DNA from: an uncultured Eubacteriales bacterium
GTDB taxonomy: Bacteria; Bacillota; Clostridia; Oscillospirales; Acutalibacteraceae
NCBI GenBank assembly: GCA_900319655.1
Contig: ONPH01000078.1
Span: 3,149 to 9,877 of the forward strand
Length of the DNA stretch: 6,729 nt
Reading direction: 5' to 3'
The position numbers were made by a program, and so were the translations under genes. Below are positions 1-6,225 of the stretch, piece after piece. Numbering within the stretch: the first letter of the stretch is position 1; the number at the start of each line of letters is the position of its first letter. The notes under the pieces are model-generated. The model saw nothing but the letters and a program-made list of their open reading frames with translations. It did no database searches and was not told the origin of the DNA.

Positions 1-550
1 CGTGTTCAATATGCTCCTGCAAATCCTCGAGGACGGCAGACTGACCGATTCCCAGGGCAGGACGGTTGACTTTAAGAACACCGTCATCATTATGACCTCG
101 AACGTCGGCGCGCGGCTGATTACCGACAAGCAAAAGTCGCTCGGCTTTAAGGACGGCGACGAAAGCACAGACGCAAAGGACGTAAAAGACCTTGTGCTCG
201 GTGAGCTGAAAAACGTGTTCCGTCCCGAGTTTTTGAACCGCGTTGACGACATCATCGTGTTCAACAAGCTTAATAAGGACGAGATTAAGCAGATTGCTTC
301 AAAAATGCTCGACACCCTCGCAAAGAGGCTTGAGAACATCGAGATAAAAATCAGCTTCACCGACGAAGCCGTGTCAGCAATCTCCGACAAGGGCTTTGAC
401 GACACCTACGGCGCAAGACCTCTCCGCCGCGCTATTCAGAGCGAGATTGAGGATAAGCTCAGCGAGGAAATCCTCGAGGGCAAAATCGAAAAAGGCACAT
501 CGGTTGTCTGCGATTACAAGGACGGCGAGTTTGTGTTCAGCAAAGAGTAA
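1..550 (+). CDS. clpC: ClpC-type AAA+ ATPase (Hsp100), C-terminal fragment, 5' end outside window
   Basis: This is the last 182 codons of a Clp/Hsp100 unfoldase. The frame is already open at base 1, so the GTG at base 2 is an internal valine codon and not a start. Visible parts, in order, are the end of the second AAA+ module with LLQILEDGRLTDSQGR (residues 5-20 of the fragment), the sensor-1 stretch IIMTSNVGA (29-37), the arginine-finger stretch FRPEFLNRVDDIIVF (73-87), and the D2 small domain with the sensor-2 motif YGARPLRRAIQ (136-146). MTSNVGA and the short, charged C-terminal tail fit ClpC better than ClpB, which usually has MTSNIGS. ClpC hexamers unfold cytosolic proteins and pass them to the ClpP peptidase. 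The N-terminal domain, the first AAA+ module and any ctsR-mcsA-mcsB neighbours lie outside the window. The gene ends in TAA and is followed 14 nt later by a hairpin terminator. ClpC rather than another Hsp100 is likely but not certain from this fragment. Confidence 0.93.
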   Translation, partial: VFNMLLQILEDGRLTDSQGRTVDFKNTVIIMTSNVGARLITDKQKSLGFKDGDESTDAKDVKDLVLGELKNVFRPEFLNRVDDIIVFNKLNKDEIKQIASKMLDTLAKRLENIEIKISFTDEAVSAISDKGFDDTYGARPLRRAIQSEIEDKLSEEILEGKIEKGTSVVCDYKDGEFVFSKE

Positions 551-564
551 TTTAAGCTATAACA

Positions 565-604
565 AAAAGCCTGTTCCAAGCGCAATGCTTGCGAACAGGC
601 TTTT
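565..604. terminator. Bidirectional intrinsic terminator between convergent clpC and atp operon
   Basis: AAAAGCCTGTTC (565-576) pairs perfectly over 12 bp with GAACAGGCTTTT (593-604). Inside it CAAGC (577-581) pairs with GCTTG (587-591) around a GCAAT loop, with a single unpaired C at 592. Read on the plus strand the stem ends in TTTT, 14 nt after the clpC stop. Read on the minus strand it ends in TTTTTGTT, which is the better U-tract. No other convincing terminator is seen after atpD, so this hairpin probably ends both clpC and the atp operon. Confidence 0.85.
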
Positions 605-659
605 CAGTTTGTCGAAAAACGATTTTTTATAAAGAAAAATGGCAAAGTATTAGGTTATG

Positions 660-772
660 CTGTAGGGGCGGACCCATGTGTCCGCCCGAGCTGCTTTTTC
701 CTATCTAACCATATTCGCCATGGAAACGTAGGACTTCCTGTCCCGGGCGCACACGCGGGTGCGCCCCTACGA
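660..772. repeat. MITE-like/REP-like intergenic repeat with terminal inverted repeats and two hairpins
   Basis: The ends GTAGGGGCG (662-670) and CGCCCCTAC (762-770) are a perfect 9-bp inverted repeat. Each end also forms its own hairpin. On the left GGGCGGAC (666-673) pairs with GTCCGCCC (680-687) over a 6-nt loop. On the right GGGCGCAC (745-752) pairs with GTGCGCCC (759-766) over a 6-nt loop. A smaller stem, GGAC/GTCC, lies at 731-743. TTATG occurs directly on both sides (655-659 and 773-777), which would be a 5-bp target duplication if the element spans 660-772. There is no coding capacity. I associate repeats with GTAGGGGCG...CGCCCCTAC ends with gut Firmicutes genomes, from memory only. 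It may be a non-autonomous element moved by a transposase elsewhere, or a REP-type palindromic pair. Confidence 0.7.
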
Positions 773-819
773 TTATGTCAAATATTGACGTGAATTAATC
801 GCGTTTGGACTTTTTCTAC

Positions 820-839
820 ATGCTTGTGAACAGGCTTTT
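820..839. repeat. Partial copy (right arm) of the 565-604 terminator hairpin
   Basis: ATGCTTGTGAACAGGCTTTT here matches 585-604 at 19 of 20 positions; the only difference is T827 in place of the unpaired C592. The matching left arm (GCCTGTTC on this strand) is absent upstream, so this copy cannot fold into the same hairpin. It lies 15 nt beyond the atpD stop, where a terminator for the atp operon would be expected. It may be the remnant of a second terminator, or a small duplication that accompanied arrival of the repeat at 660-772. Confidence 0.6.
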
Positions 840-854
840 ACTGTTAATAATTTT

Positions 855-1508
855 TTAATTGGAATATCCGTGCGCTTTGTCGAGCAGCATATCCTTAACC
901 TTCATCAGCCTTGTGCGGCTTGAACGGTCGTTTTCCTCGAGCTTCATAGAGATGTACTTAATCGTCTCCTGATACCTCGGAATCATAACGTGCTCCAGCG
1001 AGTTAACCCTGCGCCTTGTCTTTTCGATTTCGGCGCTCATAAGCTCGCAGCTTTTCTCGTACTGCGCAAGCTTAATCAGGTCGGGGAGCAGGCTGTCAAG
1101 GCTCATAACCGCGTCGTCAAGCTCGAACGACGTAAAGGCGAAGCCGTAGGGGAAGATGTCCGCGCTGTCGGAGGTTCTCGTGGAGGTCTCAAACTGCGGA
1201 ATCTCAACGCTCATTACGTTTTTGCTCGAAACATCAACATTTATCTGCTGCTTGGGCGAGAGGAGCGAGCCGTCAAGGCTCTGCTTGCTCATAACCGCGG
1301 AAGCGTTGACAAAGTGATGATTACAGCTTTCAAGCTCGCGCTCAACCTTTTCGCGCAAGTCCTTGGTCTCGCGCACAAGGTCAAGGAACTGCCTCATAAG
1401 CTCGTCGCGCTTGTCCTTTAACATTTTATGACCGCGTATCGCCGTTGTGAGCTGCTTTTTGAGCTTGCTCAGCTGCATACGGGTCGGGTTTACATTCATT
1501 ACTGCCAT
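855..1508 (-). CDS. atpD: V/A-type ATP synthase/ATPase subunit D
   Basis: This 217-residue protein is subunit D, the rotor shaft that turns inside the A3B3 head of the cytosolic V1/A1 domain; the length is usual for the family. Its N-terminal helix carries NPTRMQLSKLKKQL (7-20) and GHKMLKDKRDELM (27-39). Its C-terminal helix carries TRRRVNSLEHVMIPRYQETI (164-183) followed by SRTRLMKVKDML (197-208). The two long, heptad-like helical ends form the antiparallel coiled coil, and the less conserved middle (about 65-130) is the globular tip. The ATG at 1508 is chosen because AGAGG (minus strand of 1515-1519) lies 6 nt upstream; the in-frame ATG at 1499 is less well placed. The gene starts 10 nt after atpB, whose TAA stop overlaps this ribosome binding site, so translation is probably coupled. 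It is the last gene of the operon. Confidence 0.96.
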   Translation of the reverse strand: MAVMNVNPTRMQLSKLKKQLTTAIRGHKMLKDKRDELMRQFLDLVRETKDLREKVERELESCNHHFVNASAVMSKQSLDGSLLSPKQQINVDVSSKNVMSVEIPQFETSTRTSDSADIFPYGFAFTSFELDDAVMSLDSLLPDLIKLAQYEKSCELMSAEIEKTRRRVNSLEHVMIPRYQETIKYISMKLEENDRSSRTRLMKVKDMLLDKAHGYSN

Positions 1509-1514
1509 AATCTA

Positions 1515-1519
1515 CCTCT
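1515..1519 (-). promoter_or_regulatory. Shine-Dalgarno site of atpD, overlapping the atpB stop
   Basis: On the minus strand the string TAAGAGGT contains both the atpB stop (TAA, 1521-1519) and the AGAGG ribosome binding site 6 nt before the atpD ATG. A ribosome ending atpB therefore sits on the atpD initiation region. The site supports the ATG at 1508 over the one at 1499. Confidence 0.7.
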
Positions 1520-2892
1520 TATGAGCGTCCGTAGAACTCGTCGAGCATATCGTCCTTAATACGTTTCAGCTCGCTTCGCGGCAGAATCTCGAGCAGCTTC
1601 CAGCCGATGTCGAGGGTTTCCTCGATTGAACGGTTGGTGTCGTAACCCTGAGAAACATATTCCTTCTCAAACGCCTCGGCAAATTCGGCGTACTTCTTAT
1701 CCATATCGGTAAGAGCCGCTTCACCCAAAATTACCATGAGCTCACGCGCGTCCTTACCTCTTGCGTATGCCGCAAAGAGCTGGTTCATAGTAGCCGCGTG
1801 GTCTTTTCTGGTTCTGTCGGGGCCGATACCCTTGTCCTTAAGACGCGACAGCGAAGGCAGTACGTCAATCGGCGGCGTTACGCCCTTGCGGTACAGCTCA
1901 CGCGAAAGAATAATCTGTCCCTCGGTGATGTAGCCTGTAAGGTCGGGGATTGGGTGGGTTTTGTCGTCCTCGGGCATGGTGAGAATCGGAATCAGTGTGA
2001 TTGAGCCGTCCTTGCCCCTGAGTCGGCCTGCTCTCTCGTACAGAGTAGCGAGGTCGGTGTACATATATCCGGGATATCCGCGTCTGCCGGGAACTTCCTT
2101 ACGCGCGGCGGAAACCTCACGCAATGCGTCGGCGTAGTTTGTGATATCCGTCATAATAACGAGCACGTGCATTCCGAGGTCGAAAGCGAGGTACTCGGCG
2201 GCTGTAAGCGCCATTTTAGGAGTTGCGATACGCTCAATCGCAGGGTCGTTAGCGAGGTTGACAAACATTACGGTTCTGTCAATCGCGCCTGTTTCCTTAA
2301 ACGATTGAATAAAGTAGTCGGACTCCTCAAAGGTGATACCCATAGCGGCAAATACAACGGCGAACTGCTCGTCCTTGCCGCGAACCGTTGCCTGACGCGC
2401 AATCTGAGCGGCAAGCTGGGCGTGGGGCAGACCTGAGGCGGAGAAGATAGGAAGCTTCTGACCTCTTACGAGGGTGTTAAGTCCGTCGATAGCCGAGATA
2501 CCTGTCTGGATAAACTCCTGCGGATAGTTACGCGCGGCAGGGTTCATCGGTGTTCCGTTAACGTCAAGGCGCTTTTCGGGAATCAGCGCCGGACCGCCGT
2601 CAATCGGGTTGCCCAGACCGTCGAAAACTCGCGAGAGCATATCGGGAGAAACGGGAAGCTCCATTGAACGTCCCAAAAATCTAACCTTGCTGTCCGCCAG
2701 GTTAATGCCTGCGGCGGATTCAAAAAGCTGAACAAGAGCGTTGCTGCCGTCAACCTCAAGCACCTTGCAGCGGCGTGTTTCGCCGTTCGGAAGCTCGATT
2801 TCTCCGAGCTCGTCGTACTTAACGTCATCGACGTCGCTGATCATCATCAGAGGACCGGCGACCTCTCTTATAGTGCGGTATTCCTTTGGCAT
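1519..2892 (-). CDS. atpB: V/A-type ATP synthase/ATPase subunit B (non-catalytic head subunit)
   Basis: This 457-residue protein is the regulatory, non-catalytic subunit that alternates with AtpA in the A3B3 head. The N-terminal beta-barrel spans about residues 1-75. The nucleotide-binding fold has [15 protein letters not shown] (153-167) where the catalytic subunit has a P-loop. The lack of GxxxxGKT is normal for B subunits and not a defect. Further hallmarks are GITFEE (185-190), [20 protein letters not shown] (245-264), [20 protein letters not shown] (269-288) and PSLSRL (346-351), whose Arg349 is the residue expected to reach the AtpA active site. The C-terminal part is helical. The ATG shares its A with the atpA TGA stop (TGATG on the minus strand), and AAGGAG (minus strand of 2902-2907) lies about 9 nt upstream, so the start is well fixed. 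Full length, no damage seen. Confidence 0.98.
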   Translation of the reverse strand: MPKEYRTIREVAGPLMMISDVDDVKYDELGEIELPNGETRRCKVLEVDGSNALVQLFESAAGINLADSKVRFLGRSMELPVSPDMLSRVFDGLGNPIDGGPALIPEKRLDVNGTPMNPAARNYPQEFIQTGISAIDGLNTLVRGQKLPIFSASGLPHAQLAAQIARQATVRGKDEQFAVVFAAMGITFEESDYFIQSFKETGAIDRTVMFVNLANDPAIERIATPKMALTAAEYLAFDLGMHVLVIMTDITNYADALREVSAARKEVPGRRGYPGYMYTDLATLYERAGRLRGKDGSITLIPILTMPEDDKTHPIPDLTGYITEGQIILSRELYRKGVTPPIDVLPSLSRLKDKGIGPDRTRKDHAATMNQLFAAYARGKDARELMVILGEAALTDMDKKYAEFAEAFEKEYVSQGYDTNRSIEETLDIGWKLLEILPRSELKRIKDDMLDEFYGRS

Positions 2893-4658
2893 CAGTCGTC
2901 ACTCCTTTTCAGTACATCTTTAATTTCGCTGTCAAGCTGAGCCGTGATACTCTCAAACTCAGCCTCTATTTTATCCTCGGGCTCGTACTTGAATCTGCCG
3001 ATTCTCTCGCGCACGGGGATGTTTACGAGCATTTCAATATTCGCGCCTGACTTAAGAGCTTCAAGAGCCTTGTCGTAGTAGCTCAAAATCGCGCGCATCA
3101 TAAGCACCTGCTTGGGCAGCGAGGTGTAAGTATCTGTCGGGTCAAAGGCGTTCTGGTGCAGGTAGTCCTCGCGGATTGAGCGCGCGGATTCAAGCTTTAA
3201 TCTGTCGGGAGCGCTCAGCGCGTCCATACCTACGAGGTTTACAATCTCCTGCAGCTCGCTTTCGTCCTGGAGCAGAGCCATAAGTCTGCCCCTAAGCTCC
3301 ATAAAGTCGGGAGCGGCGTTTTCCGAGAACCACTTTGAAAGCTGGTCGGTGTACAGCGAGTAGGAGGTGAGCCAGTTGATGGCAGGGAAGTGGCGCTTGT
3401 ACGCAAGGTTTGCGTCAAGTCCCCAGAATACCTTAACAATTCTCAGCGTAGCCTGAGATACGGGCTCGGAGATATCACCGCCCGGAGGTGATACGGCGCC
3501 GATTACAGACAAAGCGCCTTCAACGTCGTCGGTTCCGTTTACGAGAACTCTACCTGCTCTCTCGTAGAACTGGGCAAGACGGCTGCCCAAGTATGCAGGA
3601 TAGCCTTCCTCACCGGGCATTTCCTCAAGACGGCCTGACATTTCACGCAGAGCCTCAGCCCAACGTGATGTGGAGTCAGCCATAAGAGCAACGGTGTAGC
3701 CCATATCGCGGAAGTACTCTGCGATTGTGATACCTGTGTAAATTGAAGCCTCACGAGCCGCAACAGGCATATCCGAGGTGTTCGCGATAAGCACGGTCCT
3801 CTCCATCAGCGAGTTGCCTGTGCGCGGATCCTTCAGCTCGGGGAATTCGTTAAGAACGTCGGTCATCTCGTTACCGCGCTCGCCGCAGCCGATGTAAACG
3901 ATGATGTCGGCGGCTGCCCACTTCGCAAGCTGGTGCTGAACAACGGTTTTACCCGAACCGAACGGGCCGGGAACAGCCGCTACGCCGCCCTTTGCGAGGG
4001 GGAAGAGGGTGTCGATAGGTCTTTGACCTGTGGTCAGCAGAATGTCGGGAGACAGCTTCTGCTTGTACGGTCTGCCAACGCGGACAGGCCACTTTGTAAA
4101 CATTGTAACGTCCTGCCTGCCGTTTTCGGTCTCGATTACGGCGATAACGTCGTCGCCTGTAAACTCGCCTTCCTTAATCTCGGCAACAGTACCGCTGATT
4201 TTGTTGGGAACGAGAATTTTGTGAAGTACAGCGGCGGTCTCCTGAACAGTACCGAGCACATCGCCTGCCGTAACCTTGTCGCCGGTCTTAGCGACGGGCT
4301 TGAACGACCACTTCTTGCTGTGGTTAAGCGAGGGAACGTCAACGCCGCGCTTAAGGTTTGTTCCGGCAACCTTCATAATCTCGTCAAGAGGGCGCTGAAT
4401 ACCGTCGTAAATAGCGCCGATAAGTCCGGGACCGAGCTCAACGGAAAGGGGAGCGCCTGTGGACTCAACGGTTTCGCCGGGGCCGAGTCCGGAGGTCTCC
4501 TCATATACCTGAATTGAGGCTCTGTCTCCGTGCATTTCTATAATTTCGCCAATCAGGCGCTGTTCGCTTACGCGCACAACGTCGAACATATTGGCGTCGC
4601 GCATACCCTCGGCAATAACCAGAGGTCCCGCGACTTTTGTAATAATTCCTGTTTTCAA
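2892..4658 (-). CDS. atpA: V/A-type ATP synthase/ATPase subunit A (catalytic), TTG start
   Basis: This is the catalytic subunit that makes or hydrolyses ATP in the A3B3 head, 588 residues with the proposed start, a usual length. It opens with [19 protein letters not shown] (1-19). It then has the family-specific insert (about 115-190), which separates V/A-type A subunits from F-type beta subunits. Next come the P-loop GPFGSGKT (231-238), [12 protein letters not shown] (258-269) with the catalytic glutamate, the Walker B stretch [17 protein letters not shown] (323-339), and [10 protein letters not shown] (391-400). The C-terminal domain is helical. No ATG fits the conserved N-terminus. TTG at 4658 gives exactly that N-terminus and has GAGGTG 6 nt upstream. 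A GTG at 4733 would add 25 unconserved residues and overlap atpF. The gap from atpF is 31 nt, and the 3' end overlaps atpB by one base. Confidence 0.98.
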   Translation of the reverse strand: MKTGIITKVAGPLVIAEGMRDANMFDVVRVSEQRLIGEIIEMHGDRASIQVYEETSGLGPGETVESTGAPLSVELGPGLIGAIYDGIQRPLDEIMKVAGTNLKRGVDVPSLNHSKKWSFKPVAKTGDKVTAGDVLGTVQETAAVLHKILVPNKISGTVAEIKEGEFTGDDVIAVIETENGRQDVTMFTKWPVRVGRPYKQKLSPDILLTTGQRPIDTLFPLAKGGVAAVPGPFGSGKTVVQHQLAKWAAADIIVYIGCGERGNEMTDVLNEFPELKDPRTGNSLMERTVLIANTSDMPVAAREASIYTGITIAEYFRDMGYTVALMADSTSRWAEALREMSGRLEEMPGEEGYPAYLGSRLAQFYERAGRVLVNGTDDVEGALSVIGAVSPPGGDISEPVSQATLRIVKVFWGLDANLAYKRHFPAINWLTSYSLYTDQLSKWFSENAAPDFMELRGRLMALLQDESELQEIVNLVGMDALSAPDRLKLESARSIREDYLHQNAFDPTDTYTSLPKQVLMMRAILSYYDKALEALKSGANIEMLVNIPVRERIGRFKYEPEDKIEAEFESITAQLDSEIKDVLKRSDD

Positions 4659-4664
4659 ATTAAG

Positions 4665-4670
4665 CACCTC
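4665..4670 (-). promoter_or_regulatory. Shine-Dalgarno site fixing the TTG start of atpA
   Basis: GAGGTG on the minus strand stands 6 nt before TTG at 4658. The only nearby ATG (4672-4670) is out of frame and reaches a TGA after five codons. This site therefore decides for the TTG start over the far-upstream GTG at 4733. Confidence 0.75.
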
Positions 4671-4689
4671 ATTGTTTGTTAACAACAGA

Positions 4690-5013
4690 TTAGTTGTTGA
4701 AGATGATGTCCGAGCCGACCGCCTTTTCGACAAAGGACGAAAGCCTTTGTCTGCCGGTCTGCATATTGCCCTTTACGCCGGGAATCGGAATAAGGGCAGG
4801 GGTAAGCCTTTCAGCGCAGCGGGCGCGTTCCTTTTCAGCCGAATTGTAAACCTCCTCGGTGAGGTAGATTACAGCGTAGCGGTCGCTGTCGGCAAGGTTT
4901 TTGATAAGCTTGGAAATGTCGGGCGTATCGTCGCAGGGGTAAATATCGAGTCCGACTGCCGCGAAGCCCTTAATGCTCTCGCTGTCGCCTACAACGGCGA
5001 TGTGTTTAGCCAT
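4690..5013 (-). CDS. atpF: V/A-type ATP synthase/ATPase subunit F
   Basis: This small protein (107 residues from the ATG) is subunit F of the central stalk, which binds subunit D and tunes ATP hydrolysis. It begins [20 protein letters not shown], typical of the family's Rossmann-like fold: the first beta strand is followed by GD and the GF..VG segment. A middle strand [11 protein letters not shown] is also typical, as is a C-terminal [10 protein letters not shown] segment followed by a helix. The start is uncertain. ATG at 5013 overlaps the atpC stop by 8 nt (ATGGCTAA) but lies 13 nt from GGAAAGG (minus strand of 5027-5033). GTG at 5022 lies only 4 nt from it and would add MKS. I prefer the ATG because [10 protein letters not shown] matches family N-termini. 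The overlap with atpC suggests coupled translation. Confidence 0.93.
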   Translation of the reverse strand: MAKHIAVVGDSESIKGFAAVGLDIYPCDDTPDISKLIKNLADSDRYAVIYLTEEVYNSAEKERARCAERLTPALIPIPGVKGNMQTGRQRLSSFVEKAVGSDIIFNN

Positions 5014-5977
5014 AGATTTCACGCAGCCTTTCCGAAATAATTTCCCTGTCGCTGCCTGTGCGGATTCCGCTTGCGATTATGTGAATAACCTTCTTTTCCG
5101 CTTCCGTGCCGAGGTAGTAGCCGATAAGCGGCTCCATGCCCTCGCTTGCGCGCTTGCAGCTTTCTCTCGCCATAATAATCAGCCTGTCGTCAACAAACTT
5201 TTCAAAGGCGGAGGGTGATGTTTTGAATTGCTCAGTCGCTTTATCGCAGTCGTAGTCGCTCTTTTTCGAGAGGCTCTCAATCAGCTTGTCATAGCCCTTA
5301 AGGGTGTCGTCAATCAAGCTGCGCCTGCTGAGTCCGTCAACCTCGCACAGCGCCTTGACAAGGTAATCCTTGCCGGTTTTTGTGCGGCTTGCGCGGATAG
5401 CGATTTTGATATCATTGTAAAAAACAAGGTTGTTAAAGTAGTTTTTAATAAATTCCGAGCGAAGCTCCTTTGCGAGATTAATCGTCTGCTTCATCACCGC
5501 TTTGTCGATGATAGCGTCCGAAAGTCTCGCGTCGCCCGTGTGGGCAAGGGTTTCATACGCCTGCTCGGCAGGCTTTGACATCCACTCCGGCAGCAGGGAA
5601 TACCTGCGCTTTTCAACCGCTTCCTTAAGGGTTTTCGGTTCTACCGAGCCGGGTGTGAGAATAAGGCTCTCCCAGTTTCTCTCGGCAAGCGTTCCCTTAA
5701 GCGCGACCTTAAAGTTGTGAACGTCGTTTTGAATAATAAAGATGTTGAATATTTCAAAGTCCGGCGCAGTGCTTTTAAGATAAGCCCAAACGTTCTTTGT
5801 GTGGCTGTCAATCAGCTCGTCAACGGTCTTGCCGTCGCCGTAGCCCTTGTCGGACAGCACCGCGCAAAGCTGAGCGATATCCTTGCTCGCCAAAAGTTGG
5901 TCAACGTCAGCGCGGTTAAGCAGTGACTTTTCCCTGGCGCGCACCGAACCTATTGAGTATTCGTATGATAATGCCAT
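5006..5977 (-). CDS. atpC: V/A-type ATP synthase/ATPase subunit C (AC39/d-like)
   Basis: This 323-residue, mostly helical protein is subunit C, the funnel-shaped socket joining the D/F rotor shaft to the membrane K ring; the length is normal. Family marks are the N-terminal YSIGSVRAREKSLLNRADVD (7-26), IFIIQNDVHNFKVALKG (79-95), FIKNYFNNLVFYNDIKIAIR (176-195) and the C-terminal GMEPLIGYYLGTEAEKKVI (280-298), followed by a helix ending SERLREIYG. These correspond to the repeated three-helix units of the AC39 family. ATG at 5977 is chosen because a near-perfect AAGGAGGT stands just upstream; an in-frame extension to 6076 would run into atpE and has no family similarity. The gap from the atpE stop is 10 nt. 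The 3' end overlaps atpF. Confidence 0.96.
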   Translation of the reverse strand: MALSYEYSIGSVRAREKSLLNRADVDQLLASKDIAQLCAVLSDKGYGDGKTVDELIDSHTKNVWAYLKSTAPDFEIFNIFIIQNDVHNFKVALKGTLAERNWESLILTPGSVEPKTLKEAVEKRRYSLLPEWMSKPAEQAYETLAHTGDARLSDAIIDKAVMKQTINLAKELRSEFIKNYFNNLVFYNDIKIAIRASRTKTGKDYLVKALCEVDGLSRRSLIDDTLKGYDKLIESLSKKSDYDCDKATEQFKTSPSAFEKFVDDRLIIMARESCKRASEGMEPLIGYYLGTEAEKKVIHIIASGIRTGSDREIISERLREIYG

Positions 5978-5981
5978 ATTG

Positions 5982-5989
5982 ACCTCCTT
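5982..5989 (-). promoter_or_regulatory. Strong Shine-Dalgarno site of atpC overlapping the atpE stop
   Basis: AAGGAGGT on the minus strand is a consensus anti-16S match 4 nt before the atpC ATG at 5977. It overlaps the upstream stop codon (TAAGGAGG), so termination on atpE and initiation on atpC are adjacent. This fixes the atpC start. It also implies that whatever reading frame enters through atpE feeds ribosomes to atpC. Confidence 0.8.
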
Positions 5990-6225
5990 ACTGAGCAAAC
6001 AGCTCGCGGTTAATGAGGTCTTCAAGCTCGTCGCGTCTTGCGCTGATGATTGCGGCAAATTCCATATTCTCCTCAATATCGCCCGACTTTAAGATAAAGC
6101 CCGAGCCGATTTTTGCCGGAGTCTGCGATACCGCGGCGTCGAGTCCGCGCGATTTTACCTGCTGTTCAAAGTCCCCGGGGAGACGGGCGAGGTCGCGGGA
6201 GTTCAGCATAATCTCTCCGCTTTTG
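5988..6225 (-). other. atpE: AtpE-derived part of the chimera: C-terminal domain of V/A-type ATPase subunit E
   Basis: This part encodes about 79 residues starting near KSGEIMLNSRD. It matches the globular C-terminal domain of subunit E, which caps the peripheral stalk and grips subunit B. The mid-domain AKIGSGFILKSGDIEEN and the terminal RRDELEDLINRELFA are the most conserved segments of bacterial E subunits. A normal AtpE is roughly 195-200 residues, so about 115 N-terminal residues, the coiled-coil that pairs with the G/H-type stalk subunit, are missing. GC in 6061-6240 is about 56% by hand count, like the rest of the atp operon. The right boundary is approximate (about 6215-6300). Confidence 0.85.

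Larger units (their letters stand above)
551..854. other. Convergent intergenic region, 304 bp, no gene seen
   Basis: This is the space between the clpC stop and the atpD stop, which face each other. Apart from the terminator, the MITE-like repeat and the half-terminator copy it is AT-rich filler. Examples are the A-run and T-run at 615-640 and the T-run at 851-856. I see no open frame with a ribosome binding site, no tRNA-like fold and no convincing promoter. No promoter is expected, because both flanking genes end here. Confidence 0.75.

Noticed and set aside
396..632. 78-codon plus-strand frame over the end of clpC and the terminator
   Set aside because: It overlaps clpC in another frame and reads through the terminator hairpin; the composition (Ser/Arg/Lys-rich) is that of a shifted frame.
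662..770. CRISPR repeats or a structured non-coding RNA gene in the intergenic region
   Set aside because: There are only two hairpins, of different sequence, with no regularly spaced direct repeats and no promoter in front; a mobile palindromic repeat explains it better.
990..1421. 143-codon plus-strand frame antisense to atpD
   Set aside because: It overlaps a full-length, conserved atpD and shows no recognisable domain; it is a codon-bias shadow.
3933..4517. 194-codon open frame on the plus strand, antisense to atpA
   Set aside because: It lies wholly within the well-supported atpA gene on the other strand, has no family resemblance that I recognise and no clear ribosome binding site. 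Long antisense frames are expected from the GC-rich third positions of atpA.
4676..4685. TTGTTAACAA palindrome between atpF and atpA as an operator or hairpin
   Set aside because: It is a 10-bp palindrome without a loop, in AT-rich spacer inside an operon. As RNA it would pair only about 3 bp, and no second half-site or known operator consensus is seen.
4591..5040. 149-codon plus-strand frame across atpA, atpF and the end of atpC
   Set aside because: It spans two intercistronic junctions of the minus-strand operon, with no ribosome binding site or recognisable motif.
5978..6076. 33-residue N-terminal extension of AtpC, to a start at 6076
   Set aside because: The extension is inside the atpE reading frame and lacks family similarity, while a consensus SD stands directly before the ATG at 5977.
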